Assembly: GCA_001799635.1 (NCBI GenBank)
Contig: MGTV01000002.1
Span: 1 to 52,211 of the forward strand
Reading direction: 5' to 3'
From: Elusimicrobia bacterium GWA2_62_23
Lineage (GTDB): Bacteria; Elusimicrobiota; Elusimicrobia; Elusimicrobiales; UBA9959
Length of the DNA stretch: 52,211 bases
The notes beneath the pieces were generated by a model that made no database searches, was not told where the DNA came from, and saw only the letters and a program-made list of their open reading frames with translations. This document shows positions 34,717 through 42,427 of the stretch, one piece after another; position 1 is the stretch's first letter; every line of letters begins with the position of its first letter. The position numbers were made by a program, and so were the translations under genes.

Positions 34717-34736
34717 CGCCGGACCGCTATCCGGCG
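34717..34736. promoter_or_regulatory. Short GC-rich stem-loop between two minus-strand genes
   Basis: CGCCGGA / TCCGGCG form a perfect 7-bp stem with a 6-base loop, between the papain-like protease stop and the receiver-MBL start. No T-run follows on either strand, so it is not a standard intrinsic terminator. It could be a leader structure or weak attenuator. Confidence 0.3.
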
Positions 34737-34776
34737 CGCCGCAAATTAAACCATATTTTGAGCCGCCGTTCATCGT

Positions 34777-35691
34777 TCAGTAATAGGCCACGGTGGTCAG
34801 GCCGAAGACTACGAGCGAATGCATCTGGGAGTAGTCGATGCGGAAAAAACCGTTCTCGCCCCAGTCCGTGCCCCAGCTGTTCTTGACTATGAAGTATTCT
34901 TCCTCGTCGTTATAGCCGACCAGCAGCACGGCGTGGCCGCCGAGGCGCTTGCCGCCCACGCGGGTGTAGATCCCGGACTTGTAGTCCAGGAGATCCGAAT
35001 AGACCTGCATCGAGGTGGGCAGCGGCCCGTAATGCGCGAGCGCCGCCTTTATCTTAGAGAGCGAGGGGCTGACCATGCCCCAGCCGTCTATTTTGTGGGC
35101 CTGCCCCTCCCAACCGGGTTTGGCGTCGGCGCAAGAGCCGTTGGCCTCGATGTAGGGGTAAGCCGACTCCGGCGGCAGGCCTTCCCGCAGCAGGAAAAGG
35201 GGGAACAGCACTCCGCCCTTGCAGCTGCCGACGCTGCTGCAGGAGACGTAGACCTGCTCGGAGAGGTCCAGATCGGCGCCGGGTGTGTTGCGCTTGCGCA
35301 GCACATAGGATTCCAGCGCGCCGGTCATGGCGAAGGACCAGCAGGAGCCGCAGCCGCCCTGCTGCCTGGCAGGGGTGACGAAATTACCGCCATTGTCGCG
35401 CCAGTCCACGGCGCGCGGCAGCCATTTTACCGGCGGCTCCGGGGCCTGCGGGCCGGTGGGAGGGGTGGAGTCCAGGCCGGTCAGGCGGTGCCACTCGCTC
35501 TCGGGCAGATTTGAAACCGAAGTCTCTCCGGCGGTCCAGCGGGCGCCGCTCGAGCGGATAGCGTCCCGCACCGGGCGCAGGCGGGCGCGGGGGCCGGCGG
35601 CGTCGGTTTCGGCGGAAGAATTAAGCGGGAACACGGCGGCAGCCAGCGCGGCCAGAGCGACCGTAGAGAGGAAGAGGAAGCGGTTTTTCAT
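34777..35691 (-). CDS. Exported papain-like cysteine protease (C1 family)
   Basis: 304 residues with signal peptide (FLFLSTVALAALAAAVFP) and an approximately 60-residue propeptide-like stretch. The mature domain starts near LPRAVDWRDNGG. Catalytic residues are all visible: Gln111 and Cys117 in QGGCGSCWSF, His253 in GGHAVLLVGY and Asn271 in VKNSWGTDWGENGFFRI. The length is normal for bacterial C1A enzymes. It is divergent from the clostripain-like array across a 381-bp intergenic region, so a second cysteine-protease class sits beside four C11 enzymes. Periplasmic or secreted protein turnover is the likely role. Confidence 0.95.
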   Translation of the reverse strand: MKNRFLFLSTVALAALAAAVFPLNSSAETDAAGPRARLRPVRDAIRSSGARWTAGETSVSNLPESEWHRLTGLDSTPPTGPQAPEPPVKWLPRAVDWRDNGGNFVTPARQQGGCGSCWSFAMTGALESYVLRKRNTPGADLDLSEQVYVSCSSVGSCKGGVLFPLFLLREGLPPESAYPYIEANGSCADAKPGWEGQAHKIDGWGMVSPSLSKIKAALAHYGPLPTSMQVYSDLLDYKSGIYTRVGGKRLGGHAVLLVGYNDEEEYFIVKNSWGTDWGENGFFRIDYSQMHSLVVFGLTTVAYY

Positions 35692-35882
35692 ATCATATAG
35701 CCTAGCGCACCGCCATCCCGGCTTTCAAGGCCATAGGTCCCAGGCCGGCGCCGCCAAAGGAATCGCGGCCGGGGGGTAAAGAACCGGGCCTCTTTTTGCG
35801 CCGTAGCCCTAACCAAGACCATCAGCGGCCCGGGGAAGGCGCCGGAAAGACGGCGCCGCCTCCGGCTTTGCCGCGCAGGCTG

Positions 35883-35908
35883 TTCGCTATTTTGTCAATG
35901 ATAGCGAA
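35883..35908. promoter_or_regulatory. Inverted repeat in the divergent protease intergenic region
   Basis: TTCGCTAT and ATAGCGAA form a perfect 8-bp inverted repeat with a 10-bp spacer. It lies between the divergent papain-like and clostripain-like protease genes, so it could be a regulator binding site for either. The rest of 35692-36072 holds no gene. Confidence 0.4.
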
Positions 35909-35957
35909 CTTTCGGTTCCCGGGTACTTTGGGCCCCGGAGGTGGGGCGGTTGGTTCA

Positions 35958-35986
35958 TTGCGCCTGCCGCGCCTATGCGGTATAAT
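35958..35986 (+). promoter_or_regulatory. Candidate sigma-70 promoter of the clostripain gene array
   Basis: TTGCGC (35958-35963) and TATAAT (35981-35986) are separated by 17 bp, about 87 bases before the first clostripain start codon. The perfect -10 box and spacing support the call; the -35 box matches at three positions. Confidence 0.5.
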
Positions 35987-36072
35987 TCCCAGTATATTCA
36001 GCGTTAGCGTTCCCGGTCGTCATCTTTAGGTGCGGGGCCGCGGCAGATTCGGTGTGTGGAGGCTATAACAAT

Positions 36073-37980
36073 ATGGTAAAAAAACTGGTGTCGGGGGCGT
36101 TCGTCCTGTTCTTTTCAGCCCAGGCCGCGTTGGCCGGAGTGGACTTTGACGGGGGGAAATTTGATCTGAAAGAGGAACTGGCCAGGCTCGGAGTTTCCGC
36201 GCCCGCCGCCGGCGCGCAAAAGGCCCTGCCGGAAAAAGAGTGGACCGTGATGGTCTACATTAACGCCAAGAACAACCTCGAAAAATTCGGCCTCAAGGAT
36301 ATGAATGAAATGGAATTGGTGGGTTCCGGCGACCGGCACAACGTGGTGGTGGAGCTGGGCCGCATGGGCGGCTATCACGATTCCGACGGAGATTGGACCG
36401 GCGCCCGCCGCTACCTGGTGCGCAAGGACGGCGATCCGTCTGCCATAACCTCCCCGGTGCTCCAGGAATTTCAGGCGGTCGACATGGGCGATTACAGGCA
36501 TCTTGTCAAATTCGGCAAGTGGGCCAAGGCCAACTATCCGGCTAAAAAATACATGCTGATAGTCTGGAACCACGGCTCCGGCTGGGACAAGAGCCGCGCG
36601 TCCAACGGCGCCAGGGGGATCTCTTACGACGACGAGACCGGCAATTACATCGATACCCCGCAGCTTGCCCGCGCCCTTAAGAAAATGGGGGGAGTGGACG
36701 TGTACGGTTCCGACGCGTGCCTGATGCAGATGGCCGAGGTGGTTTATGAAATAAAGGACCACGCAAAATACGTGGTGGGGTCCGAGGAAACCGAACCGGG
36801 CGACGGCTATACCTACGACGCTTTTCTGGCGCCGCTGGCCGCCAGGCCGGAGATGACGGCGGAGGAGCTCGCCCGGATGGCGGTGGACGCCTACGCCGAC
36901 CACTACAAGGCCGCCGGCAAGCCCACAACCCAAAGTTATGTCAGGACTTCGTCCGTGCCTGGTTTCCTCGCCGCCTCCGACGCTTTCGCGCGCGCGCTGA
37001 TGCTCTCCGGAGACAGGGAGGCCGCGCACAAAGCCCTGCGCGGGGCGCAGAGCTACGCCACCCAGGCCAACAAGGACCTTTACCATTTCGCGCAGCTGGC
37101 CGCGGCGGGGACGCAGGATCCCGACGTTAAAGCCAAGGCCGGAGCGCTGATGGCTTTCATAAAGGACGGGTTCGTGGGCCATAACCGCACCACGAACGAA
37201 TCCGAGAGCTGGTGGAACCCGGTGAATTACGACGATTCCCACGGCATAGCCGTGTATCTGCCGGCCGGCGCCGCCCCCGAAAATTACGCCGGGCTGCGCT
37301 GGGCCAGGGAGTCCGCCTGGGACGAGTTCCTGGCCTGGCTGGAGCCGGCGGCCCGCCGTTCCGAAGGAGCCGTGGGCGAATTCCAGACCATGGGCCGTTA
37401 TGAAGGCGTCCGGGTGGACGACCGCACGGCCCTTGTGGGCATTGAGACGCAGCTTACGGCCAACGGGACCCCCAATTTCGTGCAACTGGCGGTGAGTTAC
37501 CAGGAGATCCCAAAGGATAAGGAAGCTCTGGCGGTGGACCCGGGGGCGCTGGCGACTTTGGTGGATATTCCGTTGGAGAATTATTCCGCGATCTTCGAGG
37601 CGGCGCCCCTGTTCATTAAGGAATGGAGCGCCGGCGGGAAGAATATAGAGGTGTTCTCTTCCCATGACGGGAGGACGAAGTTCGTCCAGTTCACCGTGAC
37701 CGGCCCGGCCGCCGGCGGGACCCTGCGCACCACGGAGGTGCTGAAACTGACCGTGGCCGGCAAAGAAATAACCATGGGCCAGCTGGAAAAGTTCAGAACC
37801 GGCGGCGACGAGCCTTATTTCAGCGAGTATATAGTGATGCCTGAACGGACGGCCGGCGGTCTGGCGTTGAAGACTCCGGACTTGGCCGGCAGGATTTTGG
37901 ATCCTTCCCTGATAAAATATGCCGCCGCAGCGCCCACGCCGGAGCGGTTCGCGGAAGTGCTGCGGCGCGGCGGCCGCTGA
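36073..37980 (+). CDS. Exported clostripain-like (C11) cysteine protease 1
   Basis: 635 residues from ATG 36073, with GGAGG about ten bases upstream; ATG 36052 is an alternative. Signal peptide MVKKLVSGAFVLFFSAQAAL. The C11 domain begins WTVMVYINAKNNLE; the catalytic dyad is His167 (IVWNHGSGW) and Cys216 (SDACLMQMAEVVYE), with GSEETEPG next. It is about 200 residues longer than the three downstream paralogues. The extra C-terminal region (from about residue 440) is beta-rich (LTANGTPNFVQLAVSYQEI) and of unknown role, perhaps substrate or surface binding. C11 enzymes cleave after basic residues and mature by self-cleavage. It is first of four paralogues on one transcript. Confidence 0.92.
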   Translation: MVKKLVSGAFVLFFSAQAALAGVDFDGGKFDLKEELARLGVSAPAAGAQKALPEKEWTVMVYINAKNNLEKFGLKDMNEMELVGSGDRHNVVVELGRMGGYHDSDGDWTGARRYLVRKDGDPSAITSPVLQEFQAVDMGDYRHLVKFGKWAKANYPAKKYMLIVWNHGSGWDKSRASNGARGISYDDETGNYIDTPQLARALKKMGGVDVYGSDACLMQMAEVVYEIKDHAKYVVGSEETEPGDGYTYDAFLAPLAARPEMTAEELARMAVDAYADHYKAAGKPTTQSYVRTSSVPGFLAASDAFARALMLSGDREAAHKALRGAQSYATQANKDLYHFAQLAAAGTQDPDVKAKAGALMAFIKDGFVGHNRTTNESESWWNPVNYDDSHGIAVYLPAGAAPENYAGLRWARESAWDEFLAWLEPAARRSEGAVGEFQTMGRYEGVRVDDRTALVGIETQLTANGTPNFVQLAVSYQEIPKDKEALAVDPGALATLVDIPLENYSAIFEAAPLFIKEWSAGGKNIEVFSSHDGRTKFVQFTVTGPAAGGTLRTTEVLKLTVAGKEITMGQLEKFRTGGDEPYFSEYIVMPERTAGGLALKTPDLAGRILDPSLIKYAAAAPTPERFAEVLRRGGR

Positions 37981-37993
37981 GAGGCCGTTGCGC

Positions 37994-39265
37994 ATGGCGT
38001 TCGTCTTTTCACTGCTCCTTCTCCTTCCTGCGGGTGCTGCCGCGGAAACGGTCGTCTGGGGTGAGGCCGTAAAATCCGCCATCCCCGCGCCGGCGGTTTC
38101 CTCACCGGTTCCGGCCGGCGTGGTCAAAGATATAACCGTAATGGTCTACCTGAACGCCCGCAACGACCTGGAGCGTTTCGGCATGGCCGATGTCAACGAA
38201 ATGGAGCAGGTGGGTTCCACGCCCGGCATGAACGTGGTGGCGGAGCTGGGGCGTTCCGCTGGCTATGACCAGTCCGAAGGGGATTGGTCGGGCTCGCGGC
38301 GCTACCTGGTGGGAGTGGGCGTGGATACCGGCACCATAACTTCTCCCGTGTTGCAGGAACTGCCGGCGGTTGACATGGGCGACTGGCGCCACCTGGCCGA
38401 GTTCGGCAAGTGGGCGAAAAACAATTTCCCCGCGAAGCGCTATATGCTGATAGTCTGGAACCACGGCTCCGGCTGGGAGAAAAGCGCCCTCCCCGGCGGT
38501 CCGCGCGGTATTTCCTACGACACGGACACGGGAAGCCACATTTCCCCGGCCGAACTGGCCCTGGCCCTGAAAGAAATGGGCGGGGTGGACGTATACGCCT
38601 CGGACGCCTGCCGGATGCAGACCGCCGAAGTGGCCTATGAACTGCGCGGGCAGGCGGACGTTATAGTCGGGTCCGAAGAGGACGAGTATAGTTCCGGCTA
38701 CTACTATCCGTGGTTCCTCGGCAAGTTGTCGGACAAAACCTCGGCTTCTCCGGAAGAGACCGCCGGTTTCGCGGTGGAGGCGTTCCGGGAGTTCTACGCC
38801 TATTTCGACAGGGGCGCCACGCATTCGGCGCTGCGGGCCGGCGCCCTGGAGGGCCTGGCCGCCAGGCTGAAAGCCTGGAGCGCGGCCTTCATGGCCTCCG
38901 GTGAACGGGACCTGGCCCGCGCGGCCAAGAAGAAAGCTCAGACTTTCCGTATCCGTGACAGCAAGGACATCTACGACCTGGTGCGCGTGGTTACGGCCGG
39001 CACGGCGAACCCGGAACTTGCGGCGCTGGGGCGCGGGTTGCTGGAGTACATGGACGGTTCCCTCTTCGCCGCCAACGGCACCGTGACGGCGGAATACGCC
39101 AATGCCCGCGGCCTCGCCGTCTACGCCCCGGTTTCAACCTATAACCCCGCCTACTACGGCGGAGCCTGGGCGCGGGCCTCCGGCTGGGACGAGTTTGCGC
39201 GGTGGTACGCCGGCGTGCGCCCCGAGGAAGATTCCTGGTTCCCCGAGGTGAAAGGCGATGAATAA
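37994..39265 (+). CDS. Exported clostripain-like (C11) cysteine protease 2
   Basis: 423 residues from ATG 37994 (GAGAGG upstream); TTG 37988 is an alternative. Signal peptide MAFVFSLLLLLPAGAAA. The domain starts ITVMVYLNARNDLE; catalytic His157 is in IVWNHGSGWEKS and Cys206 in SDACRMQTAEVAYE. The usual LMQ after the cysteine is RMQ, and the GSEETEPG loop is changed to GSEEDEYSSG, so substrate preference may differ from its neighbours. It starts 13 bp after copy 1 ends and overlaps copy 3 by eight bases. Confidence 0.92.
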   Translation: MAFVFSLLLLLPAGAAAETVVWGEAVKSAIPAPAVSSPVPAGVVKDITVMVYLNARNDLERFGMADVNEMEQVGSTPGMNVVAELGRSAGYDQSEGDWSGSRRYLVGVGVDTGTITSPVLQELPAVDMGDWRHLAEFGKWAKNNFPAKRYMLIVWNHGSGWEKSALPGGPRGISYDTDTGSHISPAELALALKEMGGVDVYASDACRMQTAEVAYELRGQADVIVGSEEDEYSSGYYYPWFLGKLSDKTSASPEETAGFAVEAFREFYAYFDRGATHSALRAGALEGLAARLKAWSAAFMASGERDLARAAKKKAQTFRIRDSKDIYDLVRVVTAGTANPELAALGRGLLEYMDGSLFAANGTVTAEYANARGLAVYAPVSTYNPAYYGGAWARASGWDEFARWYAGVRPEEDSWFPEVKGDE

Positions 39266-40436
39266 GTTCCTGCTGGCGGCGCTCCTTTGCCTGCCGACCG
39301 CCGTTATGGCCGCCGAAGTGAAGGATTACACGGTGCTGGTGTTCAAGAACGCCAAGAACAACCTGGAGGACTTCGGCCTGCTGGACATGAACGAGATGGA
39401 GCTGGCGGGCTCCTCGGACAGAGTGAACGTGCTGGTGGAGTTCGGCCGGATCAAGGGCGGCTACGCGGGGCGCATCGGTGAAGACTGGGGCGGGGCCAGG
39501 CGCTATTATGTGATCAGGGATGCGGACCCCTCCGTCATAAATTCACCCGTGGTCTGGGAGCGCGCCGCAGTGGATATGGGGGACTGGCGCGAACTGGCGG
39601 ATTTCCTGGCCTGGGGCAAGGCCAGATACCCGGCGAAAAAATATCTGCTCGTCATCTGGAACCATGGCAATGGCTGGAAGGGCAAGGCTGCGGGGGCGCG
39701 CGCCAGGGGCATCTCTTTCGACGACGAGACCGGCAACCATATTTCCACGCCGGAGCTGGAGAAAGTTTTCGCCCAGGCCGGCCCGGTGGACGTGCTGGCT
39801 TTCGACGCGTGCCTTATGCAGACCGTAGAGGTGGCCTACGAGGTGCGCCGCCATGCCGCCATCGTGGCGGGCTCGGAGGAGACCGAGCCGGGGGAAGGTT
39901 ACCCGTACGACGCCATAATAGGCGCGCTCAACTCCGACCCGGGCATGTCCCCGGAGCGACTGGGCGCGGCCATAGTCGCCGCTTACCGGGACCGCAACGA
40001 GGCCGCCTACATGGACACCACGCAGTCGGCCGTGAGGACCGCCGCCCTGGACGGCCTGCGGCGGCGCCTTGACGAGTGGGCGCGGGCGGCGGCCGCTTCG
40101 GACGACGCGGTGGCCGTCAAAAGGGCGTTCCTGGCCGCCCACGGGTTTTACGAGATAGACCAGAAGGACCTGGCGGACCTGCTGCGCCTTACGGCCGAGG
40201 GCGCCCGCGATGCGTCGCTTAAGGCGGCCTCCCTGGAGGCGCTGCGCTGGCTGCGCGAGGAGGTGGTTGCCGCCAACGGAGTTTCCGGCTACGCGCACCG
40301 CCCGGCCCGCGGCCTGGCGGTTTACGCGCCGCCCAGGTATTCCTACGATGACGGATACGGCGGGCTGGCCTGGGCGCGCGACGGCCTGTGGGACGATTTT
40401 ATTAGCGGCTCTCTGGCCGGGGGGGAGGAAAAATGA
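39258..40436 (+). CDS. Exported clostripain-like (C11) cysteine protease 3
   Basis: 392 residues, the shortest of the four. ATG 39258 lies inside the end of copy 2 (8-bp overlap). Signal peptide MNKFLLAALLCLPTAVMAA is followed almost directly by the domain (YTVLVFKNAKNNLEDFG), so there is no long pro-segment. Catalytic His136 is in VIWNHGNGW and Cys185 in FDACLMQTVEVAYE. GSEETEPGEGYPYD matches copies 1 and 4. It ends with a 4-bp overlap with copy 4, so the array is translationally coupled. Confidence 0.92.
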   Translation: MNKFLLAALLCLPTAVMAAEVKDYTVLVFKNAKNNLEDFGLLDMNEMELAGSSDRVNVLVEFGRIKGGYAGRIGEDWGGARRYYVIRDADPSVINSPVVWERAAVDMGDWRELADFLAWGKARYPAKKYLLVIWNHGNGWKGKAAGARARGISFDDETGNHISTPELEKVFAQAGPVDVLAFDACLMQTVEVAYEVRRHAAIVAGSEETEPGEGYPYDAIIGALNSDPGMSPERLGAAIVAAYRDRNEAAYMDTTQSAVRTAALDGLRRRLDEWARAAAASDDAVAVKRAFLAAHGFYEIDQKDLADLLRLTAEGARDASLKAASLEALRWLREEVVAANGVSGYAHRPARGLAVYAPPRYSYDDGYGGLAWARDGLWDDFISGSLAGGEEK

Positions 40437-41683
40437 AGGCATTGTTGCTGGCGGCGGCGGTATCTTTTTGCGCGGGGGCGGCGGGCGCCTGGACCCCCGT
40501 GCGGTCAGGAGACGGGACCTTGCCGGGCCTGGTCCGGCAGTTGCGCGCCGAAACTCCGGCGGCCATTGAGCCCGGGCCGGCCCCGACCGCTGAGTGGACC
40601 GTGATGGTGTACGTCAACGCCAAGAACGACCTGGAGTATTTCGGCCTGGCGGACCTCAACGAGATGGAGGCCGCGGGCTCCACGGCTAAGGTCAACGTGG
40701 TGGCCGAACTGGGACGCCTGGGTATTTACGACGACGGGGACGGCGGTTGGTCCGGCGTGCGGCGTTACCTGGTTAAGAGGGACGACGCGCCAAAGGCCAT
40801 CACTTCCCCGGTCCTCGAAACGCTGGAAGCGGACATGGGCGACTGGCGGCATCTGGCGGGATTCGGGAAATGGGCGAAGAAGAATTACCCGGCCAAGAGA
40901 TATATGCTGATAGTGTGGAACCACGGCTCCGGCTGGGAGAAGTCCGCCGGGCCGGGCAGCGTACTTAAAGGCATTTCGTACGATTACGGCACCGGCAATC
41001 ATATAAACACCCCGGAACTGGCCGCCGCGCTGCGGGAAATGGGGAAAGTGGACGTGCTGGCTTTCGACGCGTGCCTGATGCAGATGGCCGAGGTGGTTTA
41101 TGAGGTGAAAGACCAGGCGGATTACGTAGTGGGCTCCGAGGAGACCGAGCCGGGGCCCGGCTATCCTTACGACACTTTCCTGGCCGGGCTGCTGGGCGAG
41201 CCGGCCATGGGCCCGGAGCGCCTTTCCGCCGGCCTGGTGGACGCTTATTACGCCTACTATAAGGATAGGCCTGGGGCCGCCGCGATGCAGAGCGCGGTAA
41301 AGACCTCCGCCATGCCGCGTTTCTTGGAACTGCTCAACGGCTGGGTAGACGCCGTTATGGCTTCCAGCAACAAGGACTCCGTCAACGCGGCCGTGCGCGC
41401 CGCGCAGCGCTTTGATACCGTGGACAACAAGGACGTGTACGACTTCGTCCAATTGGCGGCCAGAGAGGCGGGCAAGCCGGAAATAACCGCCAAAAGCGAC
41501 GAGTTGTTGAAATTCATTTCCGGGGAACTGGTGTTGTCCCACAAGGCCGCCGGCGATAATTACCCCGGGTCCCACGGCCTGGCGGCTTTCCTGCCGGTCT
41601 ATCATTATAATTTCGATTACGACGCCCTGCGGTGGGCTAAAGACTCGCGCTGGGACGAGTTCATAGACTGGTATCCGAGGTAG
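40433..41683 (+). CDS. Exported clostripain-like (C11) cysteine protease 4
   Basis: 416 residues starting at ATG 40433, overlapping copy 3 by ATGA. Signal peptide MKALLLAAAVSFCAGAAGAW, then about 35 residues of pro-segment and the C11 domain (WTVMVYVNAKNDLEYFGLAD). Catalytic His164 is in IVWNHGSGWEKS and Cys214 in FDACLMQMAEVVYE. Sequence is closest to copy 1 in the core (AEVVYE, DQADYVVGSEETEPGPGYPYD). The C-terminus closes with WDEFIDWYPR, as copies 2 and 3 do with WDEF/WDDF. Last gene of the protease array; a hairpin follows. Confidence 0.92.
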   Translation: MKALLLAAAVSFCAGAAGAWTPVRSGDGTLPGLVRQLRAETPAAIEPGPAPTAEWTVMVYVNAKNDLEYFGLADLNEMEAAGSTAKVNVVAELGRLGIYDDGDGGWSGVRRYLVKRDDAPKAITSPVLETLEADMGDWRHLAGFGKWAKKNYPAKRYMLIVWNHGSGWEKSAGPGSVLKGISYDYGTGNHINTPELAAALREMGKVDVLAFDACLMQMAEVVYEVKDQADYVVGSEETEPGPGYPYDTFLAGLLGEPAMGPERLSAGLVDAYYAYYKDRPGAAAMQSAVKTSAMPRFLELLNGWVDAVMASSNKDSVNAAVRAAQRFDTVDNKDVYDFVQLAAREAGKPEITAKSDELLKFISGELVLSHKAAGDNYPGSHGLAAFLPVYHYNFDYDALRWAKDSRWDEFIDWYPR

Positions 41684-41692
41684 GCCGCAGCG

Positions 41693-41712
41693 GGCGGCCC
41701 GTCCGGGCCGCC
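41693..41712 (+). terminator. GC-rich hairpin after the clostripain array
   Basis: GGCGGCCC / GGGCCGCC form a perfect 8-bp stem with a GTCC loop, 9 bases after the last protease stop. No T-run follows; the downstream sequence is G-rich. It may stop or slow transcription but is not a canonical intrinsic terminator. Confidence 0.4.
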
Positions 41713-41739
41713 GTGCGGGGGGGAAAATAGGGGGGGGAT

Positions 41740-42339
41740 ATGGCCGTATCCGATAGTTGTGGTATTTTGACGCGGGCGCTGGACGCTGTCGCGTCCGCTG
41801 TCTTTGTTCTGTCCGGAGACCTGAAGGTGGTTTTTGTGAACAGGACCGGCATGGGGATGGTCGCGCGTGGCCCGGTTTCCGGGAAAAGACTAGGGGACAG
41901 GCTCGGTTGCGGCAACGCTTTACGCGGTCCGCAAGGCTGCACCAGCTCTCCGTTCTGCCGGAAATGCGTGGTCCGGCGGATGGTCCTGGAGGCTTTGCTC
42001 CGGGAGAAAACCGTAAAAGCCAGAGTGCTCTTTAAACGCCTGGAGGACGGCGCCCTGCGGCCGGTCCCGGTAATAGTGAGCGCTTCCCCGTTCAGGTCGC
42101 GGGGGAAGGCGCTGTGCCTGCTGACTCTGGACGACATGACCGGCCTGGCCGAACTGCAATCCCTGCTGCCTATCTGCGCCAACTGCAAGAAGATCCGCAC
42201 GGAAGATAACTATTGGGAGCAGATCGAGGTGTATATCAATAAACATCTGGCGGATATTAAATTCACGCACGGCTTCTGTCCGGCCTGTATTAAAAAACTC
42301 TATCCCGAAGTTTTGAACGGGCGGGCGTCCAAGGTCTAG
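41740..42339 (+). CDS. PAS-like protein with C-terminal four-cysteine motif
   Basis: 199 residues. The N-terminal ~130 residues read as a PAS-type fold (AVASAVFVLSGDLKVVFVNR) containing a cysteine cluster (GCGNALRGPQGCTSSPFCRKC), as seen in some soluble PAS proteins. The C-terminus is a compact motif, LLPICANCKKIRTEDNYWEQ then FTHGFCPACIKKLYP (C146, C149, C180, C183). It commonly ends PAS or receiver proteins in environmental bacteria and probably binds zinc. No kinase or cyclase output is attached. It could act as a soluble redox or ligand sensor through a partner. It lies 56 bp after the protease array, beyond the hairpin. Confidence 0.8.
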   Translation: MAVSDSCGILTRALDAVASAVFVLSGDLKVVFVNRTGMGMVARGPVSGKRLGDRLGCGNALRGPQGCTSSPFCRKCVVRRMVLEALLREKTVKARVLFKRLEDGALRPVPVIVSASPFRSRGKALCLLTLDDMTGLAELQSLLPICANCKKIRTEDNYWEQIEVYINKHLADIKFTHGFCPACIKKLYPEVLNGRASKV

Positions 42340-42427
42340 AAAGGTTCCTGAAAGAAAGGCCTGTCCATGCGCAAAGCGCAGGGGGATGCCTTCCTGGGAC
42401 GGTGATCCGGTTTTTGCGGGCGGCGGT

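Noticed and set aside
36115-38127. 670-codon open frame antisense to the first clostripain genes
   Set aside because: It is His/Gly/Arg-rich low-complexity translation typical of the antisense of a GC-rich gene, with no signal peptide or domain; the plus strand has clear C11 motifs.
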